Assembly: GCF_030818015.1 (NCBI RefSeq)
Contig: NZ_JAUSZX010000001.1
Span: forward strand, 1,736,001 to 1,800,000
Reading direction: 5' to 3'
Length of the DNA stretch: 64,000 bases
From: Arthrobacter globiformis
GTDB taxonomy: Bacteria; Actinomycetota; Actinomycetes; Actinomycetales; Micrococcaceae
The position numbers were made by a program, and so were the translations under genes. Below the pieces are notes generated by a model. The model searched no databases, was not told where the DNA came from, and saw nothing but the letters and a program-made list of their open reading frames with translations. Positions 23,575 to 32,228 of the stretch are shown here, one piece after another; within the stretch, counting starts at the first letter, position 1, and every line of letters begins with the position of its first letter.

Positions 23575-25581
23575 GTGGCTGGGCTGATTAAACGGGAAGA
23601 TATCGATGAAGTCCGCCAGCGCACGGACATCAAGGAAGTCGTCGACGGCTACGTCACGCTCAAGGGCGCCGGCCTCGGCTCCTACAAGGGCCTGTGCCCC
23701 TTCCACGACGAGCGCTCGCCGTCGTTCACCGTCCGCCCGCAGGTGGGCCGCTACCACTGCTTCGGCTGCGGCGAGGACGGCGACGTCATCTCGTTCGTGC
23801 AGAAGCTGGACCACACCTCCTTCCACGAGGCCGTGGAGAAGCTGGCCGCGCGGATCGGGTACGAGCTCCGCTACGAGGACGGTGGCACCGGACCCAGCCG
23901 CGAGGAAGTGGGCAAGCGCCAGCGGCTCCTGGACGCCCACAAAATCGCCGACGAGTTCTTCCGCGCCCAGCTGCTCACCGCCGGCGCCGCTGAGGGCCGG
24001 AAATTCCTGCAGCAGCGCGGCTTCGACCGGGCAGCGGCCGACCACTTCGGCGTCGGTTACGCACCCCAGGGCTGGGACGCGCTGCTCAAGCACCTGCGCG
24101 GCAGGGGTTTCACCGATGCCGAACTGAAGCTGACCGGGATGTTCTCCGCCGGGGGACCCGGAAATCAGCAGAGAATCTACGACCGCTTCCGCGGCCGCCT
24201 GATCTGGCCCATCCGGGACATCGCCGGCGACACCATCGGCTTCGGCGCCCGCAAGCTGTACGAGGACGACCAGGGCCCCAAGTACCTCAACACCCCGGAA
24301 ACCACGCTCTACAAGAAGTCCCAGGTGCTGTACGGGATCGACCTTGCCAAACGGAACATCGCCAAGGACCGGCAGCTGGTGGTGGTGGAAGGCTACACGG
24401 ACGTCATGGCCTGCCACCTCGCGGGAATTCCGACGGCCGTGGCCACCTGCGGTACGGCGTTCGCTGCCGACCACATCAAGATTGCCCGCCGGCTGCTGTC
24501 CGACGACGGCACCGGGGGAGAGGTCATCTTCACCTTCGACGGCGACGCGGCCGGCCAGAAGGCCGCCCTGCGGGCCTTTGAAGAGGACCAGCGTTTCGTG
24601 GCCCAGACCTACGTGGCCGTCGAACCCACCGGGGCCGACCCCTGCGACCTGCGCCAGACGCGGGGGGACGCCGCCGTCCGCGAGCTGATCAGTTCCCGGC
24701 GCCCGCTTTTCGAATTTGCCATCCGCGCCACCCTGCGCCGGCACAACCTGGACACCGTGGAGGGGCGGGTGGCCGCGCTGCGCGAGTCCGCCCCCGTTGT
24801 GGCCCAGATCCGCGACGCCGGGCTCCGGCCCGGCTATGCCCGGGAACTGGCGGGGTGGCTGGGGATGCCCATTGAGGACGTCACGCGGGCTGTAGCGGCC
24901 GCCGCGAAGCGCGGGGCACCGGGTGCGCAGGCGTCCGGGGCGCAGGGTCCCGGCTCGCAGGCGGGCGGAGCCCAAGCCGGCGGGGCAGCCGCCCGGTCCG
25001 GCGGTGCAGGATACAACTCAACCGGATACAACTCAGCCCCGGGGAGCGGCCAGAACGCACCCGGCGTAGCGGCGCTCCCGCCGTCGGGCGTTCTTCCGTC
25101 CTTCCACCGTCCGGATCCCCGGGACCCGGTGGCGTCCATGGAGCGGCAGGCCCTCGAGGTGGCGCTGCAGGAGCCGGCAATGCTGGGCGGCGCGGCCTGG
25201 GAGCGGTTCGCGACCGCCCGGTTCGCCACGCCCGCCTACCAGGCCATCCACGACGCCATCCGCGCCACGGCTCCCGGCTTCTCGGGGGATGCCGTGCAGT
25301 GGGTGGAGGCATTGCGGCAGGAGGTTCCCGAGCCCCTGCAGCCGCTGGTTTCGGAGCTCGCTGTGGTTCCGCTGCCTGCCCATACCGCCGAAGCGGTGCA
25401 GAAGTACTGCCGGGACATCCTCGCCAGGCTGTTCGAGCTGCAGATCACCCGCGTGAAGGCGGACAAGCTGGGGCAGCTGCAGCGCCTGGATGCCGCTACC
25501 CACCCCGAGGAGTTCCAGCAGCTGAACCGGGAGCTCATGATGCTCGAAATGGAGCGCCGGTCGCTGCGCTCCGATGCCTAG
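23575..25581 (+). CDS. dnaG: DNA primase
   Basis: A 668-residue replication primase starting at GTG 23575. The N-terminal zinc finger is CPFHDERSPSF with YHCFGCGEDGD (about 40-65). The RNA polymerase core and TOPRIM follow (VVVEGYTDVMACH and FTFDGDAAGQKA, with the metal-binding acidic residues). A Gly/Ala/Gln-rich linker (about 445-505), with a duplicated GYNS element, leads to the C-terminal helicase-binding domain. Length is normal for Micrococcaceae. A hairpin lies 15 bases after the stop. Confidence 0.96.
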   Translation: MAGLIKREDIDEVRQRTDIKEVVDGYVTLKGAGLGSYKGLCPFHDERSPSFTVRPQVGRYHCFGCGEDGDVISFVQKLDHTSFHEAVEKLAARIGYELRYEDGGTGPSREEVGKRQRLLDAHKIADEFFRAQLLTAGAAEGRKFLQQRGFDRAAADHFGVGYAPQGWDALLKHLRGRGFTDAELKLTGMFSAGGPGNQQRIYDRFRGRLIWPIRDIAGDTIGFGARKLYEDDQGPKYLNTPETTLYKKSQVLYGIDLAKRNIAKDRQLVVVEGYTDVMACHLAGIPTAVATCGTAFAADHIKIARRLLSDDGTGGEVIFTFDGDAAGQKAALRAFEEDQRFVAQTYVAVEPTGADPCDLRQTRGDAAVRELISSRRPLFEFAIRATLRRHNLDTVEGRVAALRESAPVVAQIRDAGLRPGYARELAGWLGMPIEDVTRAVAAAAKRGAPGAQASGAQGPGSQAGGAQAGGAAARSGGAGYNSTGYNSAPGSGQNAPGVAALPPSGVLPSFHRPDPRDPVASMERQALEVALQEPAMLGGAAWERFATARFATPAYQAIHDAIRATAPGFSGDAVQWVEALRQEVPEPLQPLVSELAVVPLPAHTAEAVQKYCRDILARLFELQITRVKADKLGQLQRLDAATHPEEFQQLNRELMMLEMERRSLRSDA

Positions 25582-25595
25582 CGTGGAGCAGCGCC

Positions 25596-25625
25596 CCGTC
25601 TCCACGGCCGGGTCTCCGGAGACGG
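25596..25625 (+). terminator. Hairpin after dnaG
   Basis: CCGTCTCC (25596-25603) pairs with GGAGACGG (25618-25625) around a 14-base loop, followed by AAAG. A modest terminator prediction. Confidence 0.45.
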
Positions 25626-25681
25626 AAAGACGCCGATTTCGTTTCCGGGCCGGGTGTTTGCTAGGCTAGTACCCGCTTCAT

Positions 25682-25754
25682 TCCTCCTTAGCTCAATTGG
25701 CAGAGCATTCGACTGTTAATCGAAGGGTTGCTGGTTCAAGTCCAGCAGGAGGAG
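25682..25754 (+). tRNA. tRNA-Asn (GTT)
   Basis: A 73-nt cloverleaf: acceptor stem TCCTCCT/AGGAGGA, D-arm GCTC..GAGC, anticodon loop CTGTTAA with GTT, T-arm GCTGG..CCAGC, discriminator G. CCA is not encoded. A rho-independent terminator follows at 25761. Confidence 0.95.
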
Positions 25755-25760
25755 CGCACA

Positions 25761-25795
25761 GTCCCCGTTCCGGGTTCCGGAACGGGGACTTTTTT
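25761..25795 (+). terminator. Intrinsic terminator after first tRNA-Asn
   Basis: A perfect 13-bp stem GTCCCCGTTCCGG/CCGGAACGGGGAC with a GTT loop, followed by six T. Confidence 0.9.
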
Positions 25796-25879
25796 ATACC
25801 CCGGAGGGGTATGTGTGCCCAGCATTGGCGCCGATTTCACATTGAGGCGGAACGTTTGCTAATGTCATACCTGCTTCAT

Positions 25880-25952
25880 TCCTCCTTAGCTCAATTGGCA
25901 GAGCATTCGACTGTTAATCGAAGGGTTGCTGGTTCAAGTCCAGCAGGAGGAG
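25880..25952 (+). tRNA. tRNA-Asn (GTT), second identical copy
   Basis: Identical over all 73 nt to the copy at 25682-25754, 198 bases downstream. The identity extends into short flanks (GCTTCAT before, CGCACAGTCCC after). It has its own promoter-like upstream region (GTTTGCTA in both) and terminator, so it is an independent unit. Confidence 0.95.
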
Positions 25953-25958
25953 CGCACA

Positions 25959-25998
25959 GTCCCGCGGTTGGCCCAAGAGTCGGCCGCGGGACTTTTTT
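25959..25998 (+). terminator. Intrinsic terminator after second tRNA-Asn
   Basis: GTCCCGCGG pairs with CCGCGGGAC, followed by six T. The loop sequence differs from the first tRNA terminator, so it was not copied with the tRNA. Confidence 0.85.
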
Positions 25999-26055
25999 GT
26001 GCCGTCAGTGCTGTGCCAGAGCGTGTGGCCAGATTGTGTGCCAGACGGTGCGGGG

Positions 26056-26463
26056 TCAGACGAAATCCATCTCCACCTGGAGGAAGCGCTCGGCCTCGGC
26101 GATGGCGGCTTCAAACGCTTCCCTCTCCGTGGGGGACTTCCGCGGTTCGCGGGGGTGCCACTCGTGGGGCGAGGAGTGCACGCGCGTGAAGCCGCTGTCG
26201 GGCGGGGCATAGAAGATGCCGAACCGCTGGACGGGCCATTCGGGGGAGGTCTCGGGGGCCACCAGCAGGGCAGCATTGAAAGCCGGGTTGAACCACTGGG
26301 CTATGGGCCGGCGCCGGTCCTCAGTGAAAAGCCCCGCCGCATAGAGCGCTGCCGACTGCGCACTGGTCTGGGTGCACAGCCGGTCCCACCACAACGGCAG
26401 TATGCCGGAGTCGCACCGCTGCCACGTGGCCGGAAGTGGAGGATGATCCTGCCAGTGGGGCAC
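26056..26463 (-). CDS. Hypothetical protein
   Basis: A 135-residue soluble protein starting at GTG 26463 (MPHWQDHPPLPATWQRCDSG). It is rich in Trp/Pro/His and ends in an acidic helix (EREAFEAAIAEAERFLQVEM). I do not recognise the family. Codon use matches neighbouring real genes, and the protein looks well folded, so the call is reasonable. No operon partner is obvious. Confidence 0.6.
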   Translation of the reverse strand: MPHWQDHPPLPATWQRCDSGILPLWWDRLCTQTSAQSAALYAAGLFTEDRRRPIAQWFNPAFNAALLVAPETSPEWPVQRFGIFYAPPDSGFTRVHSSPHEWHPREPRKSPTEREAFEAAIAEAERFLQVEMDFV

Positions 26464-26560
26464 GTAACAACTTTATCGCGCAGGTACCCAAGCGAACAGA
26501 TGGCCCGGCGTCGGTCGCCTCCTCTCTGGAGGCATGGCGTGGCTCAGGGGAAGCGGCGGG

Positions 26561-26740
26561 TCAGGGCCTGTTCCACGGTCCCGGATTGACGCGGTATAGC
26601 AGCGCAGAACCGACGACGGCGCCTACCAGGATGCCCAGTGCCGCGTTGCCCATCATCCTGCCGGCGAAGAAGCCGGCCACCGCGCCGAGGATGGCTCCGA
26701 GGAACAGCCCTCGGCCGTTGCGGTGGGGTTTGCGGGTCAT
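26561..26740 (-). CDS. Small glycine-rich membrane protein (59 residues)
   Basis: Reading from ATG at 26740 to TGA at 26561 gives MTRKPHRNGRGLFLGAILG, then two hydrophobic Gly/Ala-rich segments (AILGAVAGFFAGRMMG and AALGILVGAVVGSALLY), ending VNPGPWNRP. The small-xxx-small spacing of Gly/Ala resembles a glycine-zipper hairpin. A basic N-terminus suggests cytoplasmic orientation. It sits 42 bases after the Bcr/CflA gene on the same strand, so it may be translated from that transcript. Function unknown. Confidence 0.6.
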   Translation of the reverse strand: MTRKPHRNGRGLFLGAILGAVAGFFAGRMMGNAALGILVGAVVGSALLYRVNPGPWNRP

Positions 26741-26782
26741 GCTGCCAGCCTACCCGCCGCGGCTGCCGCAGCCTGCCGGGAG

Positions 26783-28003
26783 TCAGTGGATGGAGGGCAC
26801 CGTCCGGGGCCGGACCACGAGCCACAAGGCCGCCGCGGCGAGGAAGATGCAGCAGGCCTGGACGGCACCCATGGGAGTGGCGGAGTTACCTCCCAGCCAC
26901 CCCACGACCGGGGAGATGATGCCCGCCATCAGGAACGTGGACGCGCCCAGCAGGGACGCGGCTGTGCCAGCCTGTGCGCCGTGGCTGGCCAGCGCCAGGA
27001 CCTGCACGCAGGGGAAAGTGAACCCGGTGCCCAGGATGTAGAACCACAGCGGCACCATGACGCCCCAGAGGCCCAACCCCAACTGGTCGAACACCACGAT
27101 CAGCACGGCCATCAGGAACATCCATGCGGTGGAGCAGGCCAGGATCCACTGCGGCGGGACCCGCTTTATCAGCCGGGAACTCGTCTGGACCCCCGCAACG
27201 ATGCCCAGCGAGTTGATGCCAAAGAGCAGTCCGTACTGCTGGGGTGAGAACCCGAAGACGTCCTGGAACAGGAACGGGGAAGCCGAGAGGTAGGTAAACA
27301 GACCGCCGAAGTTCATTCCGCCCAGCATCAGCAAGCCCACGAAGATGCGGTCGGAGAAGAGCACACCGTACCGCTGCCGGGCCGTCAGGCCGGACTGGCC
27401 CCGCTTCTCCCGCGGCAGTGTCTCCCGGACAAGCACGACGGCGGCAAGGATCACCGCCGTGCCGTAGCAGGCCAGGAACACGAAGATGCCCGGCCACGTC
27501 ATGACCAGCAGAAGCTGGGATCCAATAACGGGCGCCAGGATGGGCGCGAGCCCGTTGACCAGTGCCATCCGGGAAAACATCCGGACCATGGCGTACCCGC
27601 TGAACAGGTCGCGGACCATGGCCATCGCCACCACGCCGCCGCCGGCAGCGCCGATGCCCATGAGGACCCGGAATACGCCCAAGGTGGTGATGTCGGTGGA
27701 GAGCGCCGCTCCCAGCGAGGCGGCGATGTGCAGCGCGGTCGCCAGGATCAGCGGGAGCCGGCGCCCGAACTTGTCGCTGAAAGGACCCACCACCAGCTGC
27801 CCCAGGGCAAACCCGACGGTGGTGCCGGTCAGGGTCAGCTGGACGGCAGCTTCCGAGACGTTGAGGCTCGCTTCCAGGGCGGGGAAGGCGGGCAGGTAGA
27901 GGTCCACGGTGAACGGCCCGAGGGCGGTGAGGGCGCCGAGTAGAAGGATGTATAGGAATTTCTGCCGGCGGCTGAGCGCATCGCCCGGGTTGGTGGTGGT
28001 CAC
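26783..28003 (-). CDS. Bcr/CflA-type multidrug efflux MFS transporter
   Basis: A 406-residue, 12-segment major facilitator protein starting at GTG 28003. Family marks: FTVDLYLPAFPALE in segment 1 (motif D1 of Bcr/CflA exporters), GPFSDKFGRRLPL (loop 2-3 motif A), and GAAGGGVVAMAMVRDLF in segment 4-5. It is expected to export drugs (bicyclomycin or chloramphenicol type) by proton antiport. Substrate is inferred from family only. The small membrane gene at 26561-26740 follows. Confidence 0.9.
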   Translation of the reverse strand: MTTTNPGDALSRRQKFLYILLLGALTALGPFTVDLYLPAFPALEASLNVSEAAVQLTLTGTTVGFALGQLVVGPFSDKFGRRLPLILATALHIAASLGAALSTDITTLGVFRVLMGIGAAGGGVVAMAMVRDLFSGYAMVRMFSRMALVNGLAPILAPVIGSQLLLVMTWPGIFVFLACYGTAVILAAVVLVRETLPREKRGQSGLTARQRYGVLFSDRIFVGLLMLGGMNFGGLFTYLSASPFLFQDVFGFSPQQYGLLFGINSLGIVAGVQTSSRLIKRVPPQWILACSTAWMFLMAVLIVVFDQLGLGLWGVMVPLWFYILGTGFTFPCVQVLALASHGAQAGTAASLLGASTFLMAGIISPVVGWLGGNSATPMGAVQACCIFLAAAALWLVVRPRTVPSIH

Positions 28004-28183
28004 AGAGAACCATCCTAGGGCTGACAGATCAGACTTTTACAGCGTTGGAGGGCTCGCCGGGGCTATTTCCAGAAGTTCCGGCTGACCCTGAATGATAGTT
28101 TTGTCAGCGGGGGAGCGCGGGCGCACCGGGAACCCCCGAAGCAGCGAAGAAAAATCGACGACAGAACCAGTTAGGCGGAACCT

Positions 28184-29065
28184 ATGAGCGGGCGTCACAG
28201 CGGGCGGGCCAACCAAGGACTGCGTATCACTGCGCTGCCAAAATCCTTGAGGCTCGCCATCAAACTCGTGCCACGCCAGCTCAATGATGAGATCGCGCTG
28301 GCCAAGATTGAGGCAAAGCGCAAAGGCAAGCAGCTTGGCGTCGCCGGGGCCTTCTTCGGGGTGGCCGCCGTCTTCCTGGCCCTGCTCATCACCGGGCTGG
28401 TCGTTGCGGCCATCATGGGCCTGGCCACCATCATGCCGGCCTGGCTGGCGGCCCTGCTCGTCAGCGCGGTCTTCCTGCTCATTGCCCTGATTGGCGGGCT
28501 CATCGGCCTCCGGAAGTTCAAGCAGGCCATGCCGCTGATTCCCGAGGACACCGTCCGCGGCCTCAGGCACGACCTGGGCATCGCGAAGGAGGGCTCGGAC
28601 TTCGACGCCGCCGTGCTTGATCCCAACTCACCCCAGGCCAAGGCCGCCGCCGAAGCAAAGGCCGCCGAGAAGGCCAGGGAGAAGGCGGACAAGGAAGCCA
28701 AGAAGGCTGCCGAGGCCGTGGACGTTCCCGTGCCCACCGAGCCTGAACTCCGCCGCCGGCTGAAGCAGCGCCGTGAACACCTCACCGGTGTGCGGGATGA
28801 GCTTGGCGAGGAACTGGACGTCAAGACCCAGGCCCAGGCTCTCCTCGGCGTCGCGAGGCACCGCGCCGCGGAGGGCAACGAGAAGTTCCAGGAGGCCCGC
28901 GGACGTGTGGCCGAACGCTTTGCCGCCGTGTCGGCGTCGGCCCGCTCCGGGGCTTCGGAAGCCTCGCTGCCCGGCCAGCTGGAGGCGCGGTGGAAGCCGC
29001 TCCTTGCCCTCGCGGCCTCCACCGCCGTCCTGCTCGCCCTGCTGCGGAAACTCTTCAAGAGCTGA
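28184..29065 (+). CDS. YqjE/phage-holin-family membrane protein with coiled-coil tail
   Basis: A 293-residue protein. Residues 25-110 form the Phage_holin_3_6 (DUF1469/YqjE) domain, with an amphipathic start (LVPRQLNDEIALAKIEAKRK) and two membrane helices. Next comes a charged Ala/Lys/Glu coiled coil (about 145-180), then a DUF3618-like segment (ELRRRLKQRREHLTGVRDEL) and a final hydrophobic helix (LLALAASTAVLLALLRKLF). Despite the family name there is no sign of a prophage; these are ordinary actinobacterial envelope-stress or ribosome-associated proteins. Its stop is followed by three 14-bp tandem units. Confidence 0.8.
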   Translation: MSGRHSGRANQGLRITALPKSLRLAIKLVPRQLNDEIALAKIEAKRKGKQLGVAGAFFGVAAVFLALLITGLVVAAIMGLATIMPAWLAALLVSAVFLLIALIGGLIGLRKFKQAMPLIPEDTVRGLRHDLGIAKEGSDFDAAVLDPNSPQAKAAAEAKAAEKAREKADKEAKKAAEAVDVPVPTEPELRRRLKQRREHLTGVRDELGEELDVKTQAQALLGVARHRAAEGNEKFQEARGRVAERFAAVSASARSGASEASLPGQLEARWKPLLALAASTAVLLALLRKLFKS

Positions 29066-29071
29066 GCCTTG

Positions 29072-29113
29072 CCCTGAACGAAGAGCCCTGAACGAAGACC
29101 CCTGATCGAAGAC
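29072..29113 (+). repeat. Three 14-bp tandem units after a stop codon
   Basis: CCCTGAACGAAGAG, CCCTGAACGAAGAC and CCCTGATCGAAGAC lie head to tail, beginning six bases after the TGA at 29063-29065. Each unit carries a TGA in a different frame. Confidence 0.75.
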
Positions 29114-29148
29114 TGTACGAGGCCGCCGGCCGTGGAGAGGGAGGCCTG

Positions 29149-29772
29149 ATGAGATTCATCGGCGCTGGTTCCCGTCCTGGCCAGCCGCACGTCGATCGCG
29201 ATCTGATCTTCACCGTCCCGAATTTCCTCACGGTGCTGCGCTTCATGGGCGTGCCGATCTTCATCTGGCTTGTGCTGGCCCAGAAAGAATACGGACTTGC
29301 CGTGCTGGTGCTGGCCATCATGGGCAGCACCGACTGGGTGGATGGTTACATCGCCCGGCGGTTCAACCAGACCTCCAAACTGGGGCGCGTCCTGGATCCC
29401 ATCGCCGACCGGCTGGCCCTGATAGCCGTCGCGGTCACCCTGGTGATCGCCGGCGTCGTGCAGTGGTGGTACCTGGCGGCGCTCGTCGTTCCCGACGCCG
29501 TCCTGCTGGGCATGTCGCTGTTCTACTTCCGCGGACACCCGGACCTGCCCGTCAGCCTCGTGGGCAAGGCCCGCACCGGCCTGCTGCTGCTGGGAACTCC
29601 GCTCCTGGTGCTGTCCAAGCTGTCCACTCCGTTCGCCGGGGCTTGCTTCGTCGCGGCCTGGGTGGTCCTGGGGCTGGGGCTCGTTGGCCACTGGATTGCC
29701 GCCTACAACTATTTCTGGGCGATCCGGCGCAAAGGAAAAATGCAGACGGCCGACGACGGCGGGAACAACTGA
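29149..29772 (+). CDS. CDP-alcohol phosphatidyltransferase family protein
   Basis: A 207-residue membrane enzyme. The complete signature D-G-x2-A-R-x8-G-x3-D-x3-D is visible as DGYIARRFNQTSKLGRVLDP followed by IAD, so it condenses a CDP-linked lipid with an alcohol (glycerol phosphate, inositol phosphate or phosphatidylglycerol). Which one cannot be told from the motif; it resembles PgsA/cardiolipin-synthase types. About five membrane helices. Its stop overlaps the start of the next gene (TGATG). Confidence 0.88.
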   Translation: MRFIGAGSRPGQPHVDRDLIFTVPNFLTVLRFMGVPIFIWLVLAQKEYGLAVLVLAIMGSTDWVDGYIARRFNQTSKLGRVLDPIADRLALIAVAVTLVIAGVVQWWYLAALVVPDAVLLGMSLFYFRGHPDLPVSLVGKARTGLLLLGTPLLVLSKLSTPFAGACFVAAWVVLGLGLVGHWIAAYNYFWAIRRKGKMQTADDGGNN

Positions 29773-30680
29773 TGGTCTGGGTTGCGGTTTTGCTCGCGGT
29801 CATGGGCGCCTTTTGCCTCGCCTTTGGTGCCCAGCGCCAGGGCAGTGCCGTCAAGGCAGACACGGGCGGTCTGGCGCTGAGCTCCAACGGTTTCCTGCGC
29901 CTCCTGCGGAACCCCCGGTGGGTCTTCGGCCTCCTCCTGCTCTGCATGGGTATGGCGATGAACGCCGTAGCGCTGGTCACGGCACCCCTCACTGTGGTGC
30001 AGCCCATCGGCGCCATTGCCTTGGTGATCACCACCGTGGTCAACACCAAGGACCAGGGCTTGAGCATCAACCGCGCCACGGTGGTGGCGATCACCCTGTG
30101 CGTTACGGGATCGGCACTGTTCGTCCTGCTGGCCGTCAACGTCACGCAGGAAAGCCACCACGTCACGCCTGAAGACGAACTCACCATTGTGCTGCTGCTT
30201 TCCCTGGCGGTGGGCATCTTCGGCAGCCTCGCCGCCATGTTCAAGAACCGCATGAGCGCGTTCATTTACATCCTGGGTGCCGGCATCCTGTTCGGTTTCG
30301 TGGCCGTGCTGACGCGGATTATCGGCAAACACCTGCTGGATCCGAACGGCCTGCTCCTGCTGAACGTGCCGTGGTATTCGGTGGTGGCGATCGCAGCGGC
30401 CGGGGGACTGGGGTCCTGGTTCGTCCAAAGCGCGTACTCCACGGGTCCGCCGGATCTGGTGATTGCGGGCCTCACCGTGGTCGACCCCATTGTGGGCATC
30501 GCGATCGGCATCACGATCCTTGGCGAGCTGCGCCCCGATGTCCACGCCGTCTTGGCGATTGCCATGGGTACGGCGGCAACCCTTGCTATCGTGGGGGTAA
30601 TCGCCCTTTCAAGACACCATCCCGAGGTCACCAAACGGAAGAAGGACGTTCGGAAGGCCACGGGCAGGGCGCCCCACTAG
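29772..30680 (+). CDS. DMT-family membrane transporter
   Basis: A 302-residue, about nine-helix membrane protein starting at ATG 29772, overlapping the previous stop by one base. The two-half EamA-like arrangement is visible, with VTAPLTVVQPIGAIALVIT in half one and GPPDLVIAGLTVVDPIVGIAIG in half two, as in NIPA/EamA-like actinobacterial transporters. The substrate is unknown. Translation is coupled to the CDP-alcohol phosphatidyltransferase gene, and a GT4 glycosyltransferase follows, so an envelope lipid role is plausible (inference). Confidence 0.82.
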   Translation: MVWVAVLLAVMGAFCLAFGAQRQGSAVKADTGGLALSSNGFLRLLRNPRWVFGLLLLCMGMAMNAVALVTAPLTVVQPIGAIALVITTVVNTKDQGLSINRATVVAITLCVTGSALFVLLAVNVTQESHHVTPEDELTIVLLLSLAVGIFGSLAAMFKNRMSAFIYILGAGILFGFVAVLTRIIGKHLLDPNGLLLLNVPWYSVVAIAAAGGLGSWFVQSAYSTGPPDLVIAGLTVVDPIVGIAIGITILGELRPDVHAVLAIAMGTAATLAIVGVIALSRHHPEVTKRKKDVRKATGRAPH

Positions 30681-30788
30681 CCGATTTGTTACTGCGGACC
30701 AGGCAAGAATGTGCCGGTGCATTACGTGCCGGCACCGGCCGGTGTGGTCAGCCGCAGCCGACCACCATGACCACCAGGAGCTTTCTAC

Positions 30789-31985
30789 GTGACCATGCCC
30801 GACGCCCAGCGTCCACTGACCATCCTCATCGCGGCGGACACGTATCCGCCCCACGTTAACGGAGCCGCCCAGTTCGGCTACCGGCTGGCCAAGGGCATGA
30901 CGGCACGCGGACACAACGTCCACGTGCTGGCCTGCCGGCAGGACAAGGGCAAGAGCTATACGGAGTTCCGAGCCGAAGCCACTGTCCACCGCCTCCGCTC
31001 GCACGGCGTTTTCACGCACGAGTACTTCAGGATCTGTTTCCCGTGGGAGATCAAGAAGGAAATCAGCCTGCTGTTCGACAAGGTCCAGCCGGACGTGGTG
31101 CACATCCAAAGCCACTACATGATCGGCGAGCACGTCCTGTACGAGGCCGTGAAGCGCGGCGTCCGCATCGTCGCCACCAACCACTTCATGCCGGAGAACC
31201 TTAACCCGTTCCTGCCGTTCCCGCAGTGGTTCAAGGACATCATCGGGAAGATCTCCTGGAGGGACATGGGGAAGGTCATGGGCCAGGCGGACGTCGTCAC
31301 CACTCCCACCCCGCTGGCCGCCAAGGCGATGCACCAGCATGCCTTCCTGCGCAAGGTGCTGCCGCTATCCAACGGCATCGACTCGGCAGCATACGAGCTC
31401 AAGCCCGACGAGGTCATTGAGCCGCACGAACACCCGACCGTGCTGTTTGCCGGGCGGTTGGCTGAGGAGAAGCACGTTGACGTGCTGATCAAGGCGGTGG
31501 CCGACACCCCTGCCGACCTGAATGTCCATCTTGAAATCGTCGGCGGCGGCGAGGTGCGCCCGTCGCTCGAGGCCCTGGTGGAACGGCTCGGACTGCAGAA
31601 CCGGGTGAAGTTTTTGGGCCTGGCCAGCGATGACGAACTCCGCGAGGCCTATATCCGGGCCGACCTGTTCTGCATGCCCGGTACTGCGGAATTGCAGTCA
31701 CTGGTGACCCTGGAGGCCATGTCCGCATCGACGCCCGTCCTGCTGGCGGACGCCATGGCCCTTCCGCACTTGGTTCGCGACGGCGAAAACGGCTACCTGT
31801 TCACGCCGAATGACAGTGCGGACCTCGCGGAGAAAATCACCCGGATTTTCCGCCTGCCGGCCGAAGAGCGAAAAGCCATGGGCAAGGCCAGCCGCTGCAT
31901 GGTGGAACCGCACAGCATCCAGGGGACTCTGCAGACGTTCGAGGACCTGTACTACGGGGCGAGCTACGAGGACAAGGTCGTTTAG
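30789..31985 (+). CDS. GT4-family glycosyltransferase
   Basis: A 398-residue retaining glycosyltransferase with two Rossmann domains. The N-terminal acceptor domain begins LIAADTYPPHVNGAAQFGYR; the donor-binding domain has VLFAGRLAEEKHVDVLI and the EX7E motif ELQSLVTLE. NHFMPEN in the acceptor half is typical of GT4 enzymes that glycosylate diacylglycerol or phosphatidylinositol. The start is GTG at 30789 with AGGAG ten bases upstream; ATG at 30795 is an alternative. It probably makes a membrane glycolipid, consistent with the phosphatidyltransferase upstream (inference). Confidence 0.88.
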   Translation: MTMPDAQRPLTILIAADTYPPHVNGAAQFGYRLAKGMTARGHNVHVLACRQDKGKSYTEFRAEATVHRLRSHGVFTHEYFRICFPWEIKKEISLLFDKVQPDVVHIQSHYMIGEHVLYEAVKRGVRIVATNHFMPENLNPFLPFPQWFKDIIGKISWRDMGKVMGQADVVTTPTPLAAKAMHQHAFLRKVLPLSNGIDSAAYELKPDEVIEPHEHPTVLFAGRLAEEKHVDVLIKAVADTPADLNVHLEIVGGGEVRPSLEALVERLGLQNRVKFLGLASDDELREAYIRADLFCMPGTAELQSLVTLEAMSASTPVLLADAMALPHLVRDGENGYLFTPNDSADLAEKITRIFRLPAEERKAMGKASRCMVEPHSIQGTLQTFEDLYYGASYEDKVV

Positions 31986-32149
31986 GGTTCAGGGCCGTCC
32001 AAGGTCCAGGTCGTCTGAGGGTCAGCGGTATCTGAAGTGGTCTGAAGCGCTTCGCCGGTTTGCTAGAGTGAATCTGCCCCGCCGACGACGGGCCCCTTCC
32101 GGGCCGGCGCTGGCCGGGGCGCACCTCCCGGTATGCGGGGCCGGTGCAT

Positions 32150-32223
32150 GGGGCTATAGCTCAGCTGGTTAGAGCGCGGGACTCATAATCCTAAGGTCCT
32201 CGGTTCAAGTCCGAGTAGCCCTA
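32150..32223 (+). tRNA. tRNA with CAT anticodon (elongator Met or Ile2)
   Basis: A 74-nt cloverleaf: acceptor GGGGCTA/TAGCCCT, D-arm GCTC..GAGC, anticodon loop CTCATAA with CAT, T-arm CTCGG..CCGAG, discriminator A. It is not the initiator (no C1-A72 mismatch or GGG/CCC anticodon-stem rule). CAT with a G1-T72 wobble pair leaves elongator Met versus lysidine-modified Ile2 open; Met is the default call. Confidence 0.88.
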
Positions 32224-32228
32224 CCTCC

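Noticed and set aside
23542..24975. Long minus-strand open frame opposite dnaG
   Set aside because: Antisense shadow of dnaG; no plausible protein and no ribosome site.
28184..29065. Prophage holin
   Set aside because: Phage_holin_3_6/YqjE family name is misleading; there are no lysin, capsid, integrase or attachment-site signals nearby.
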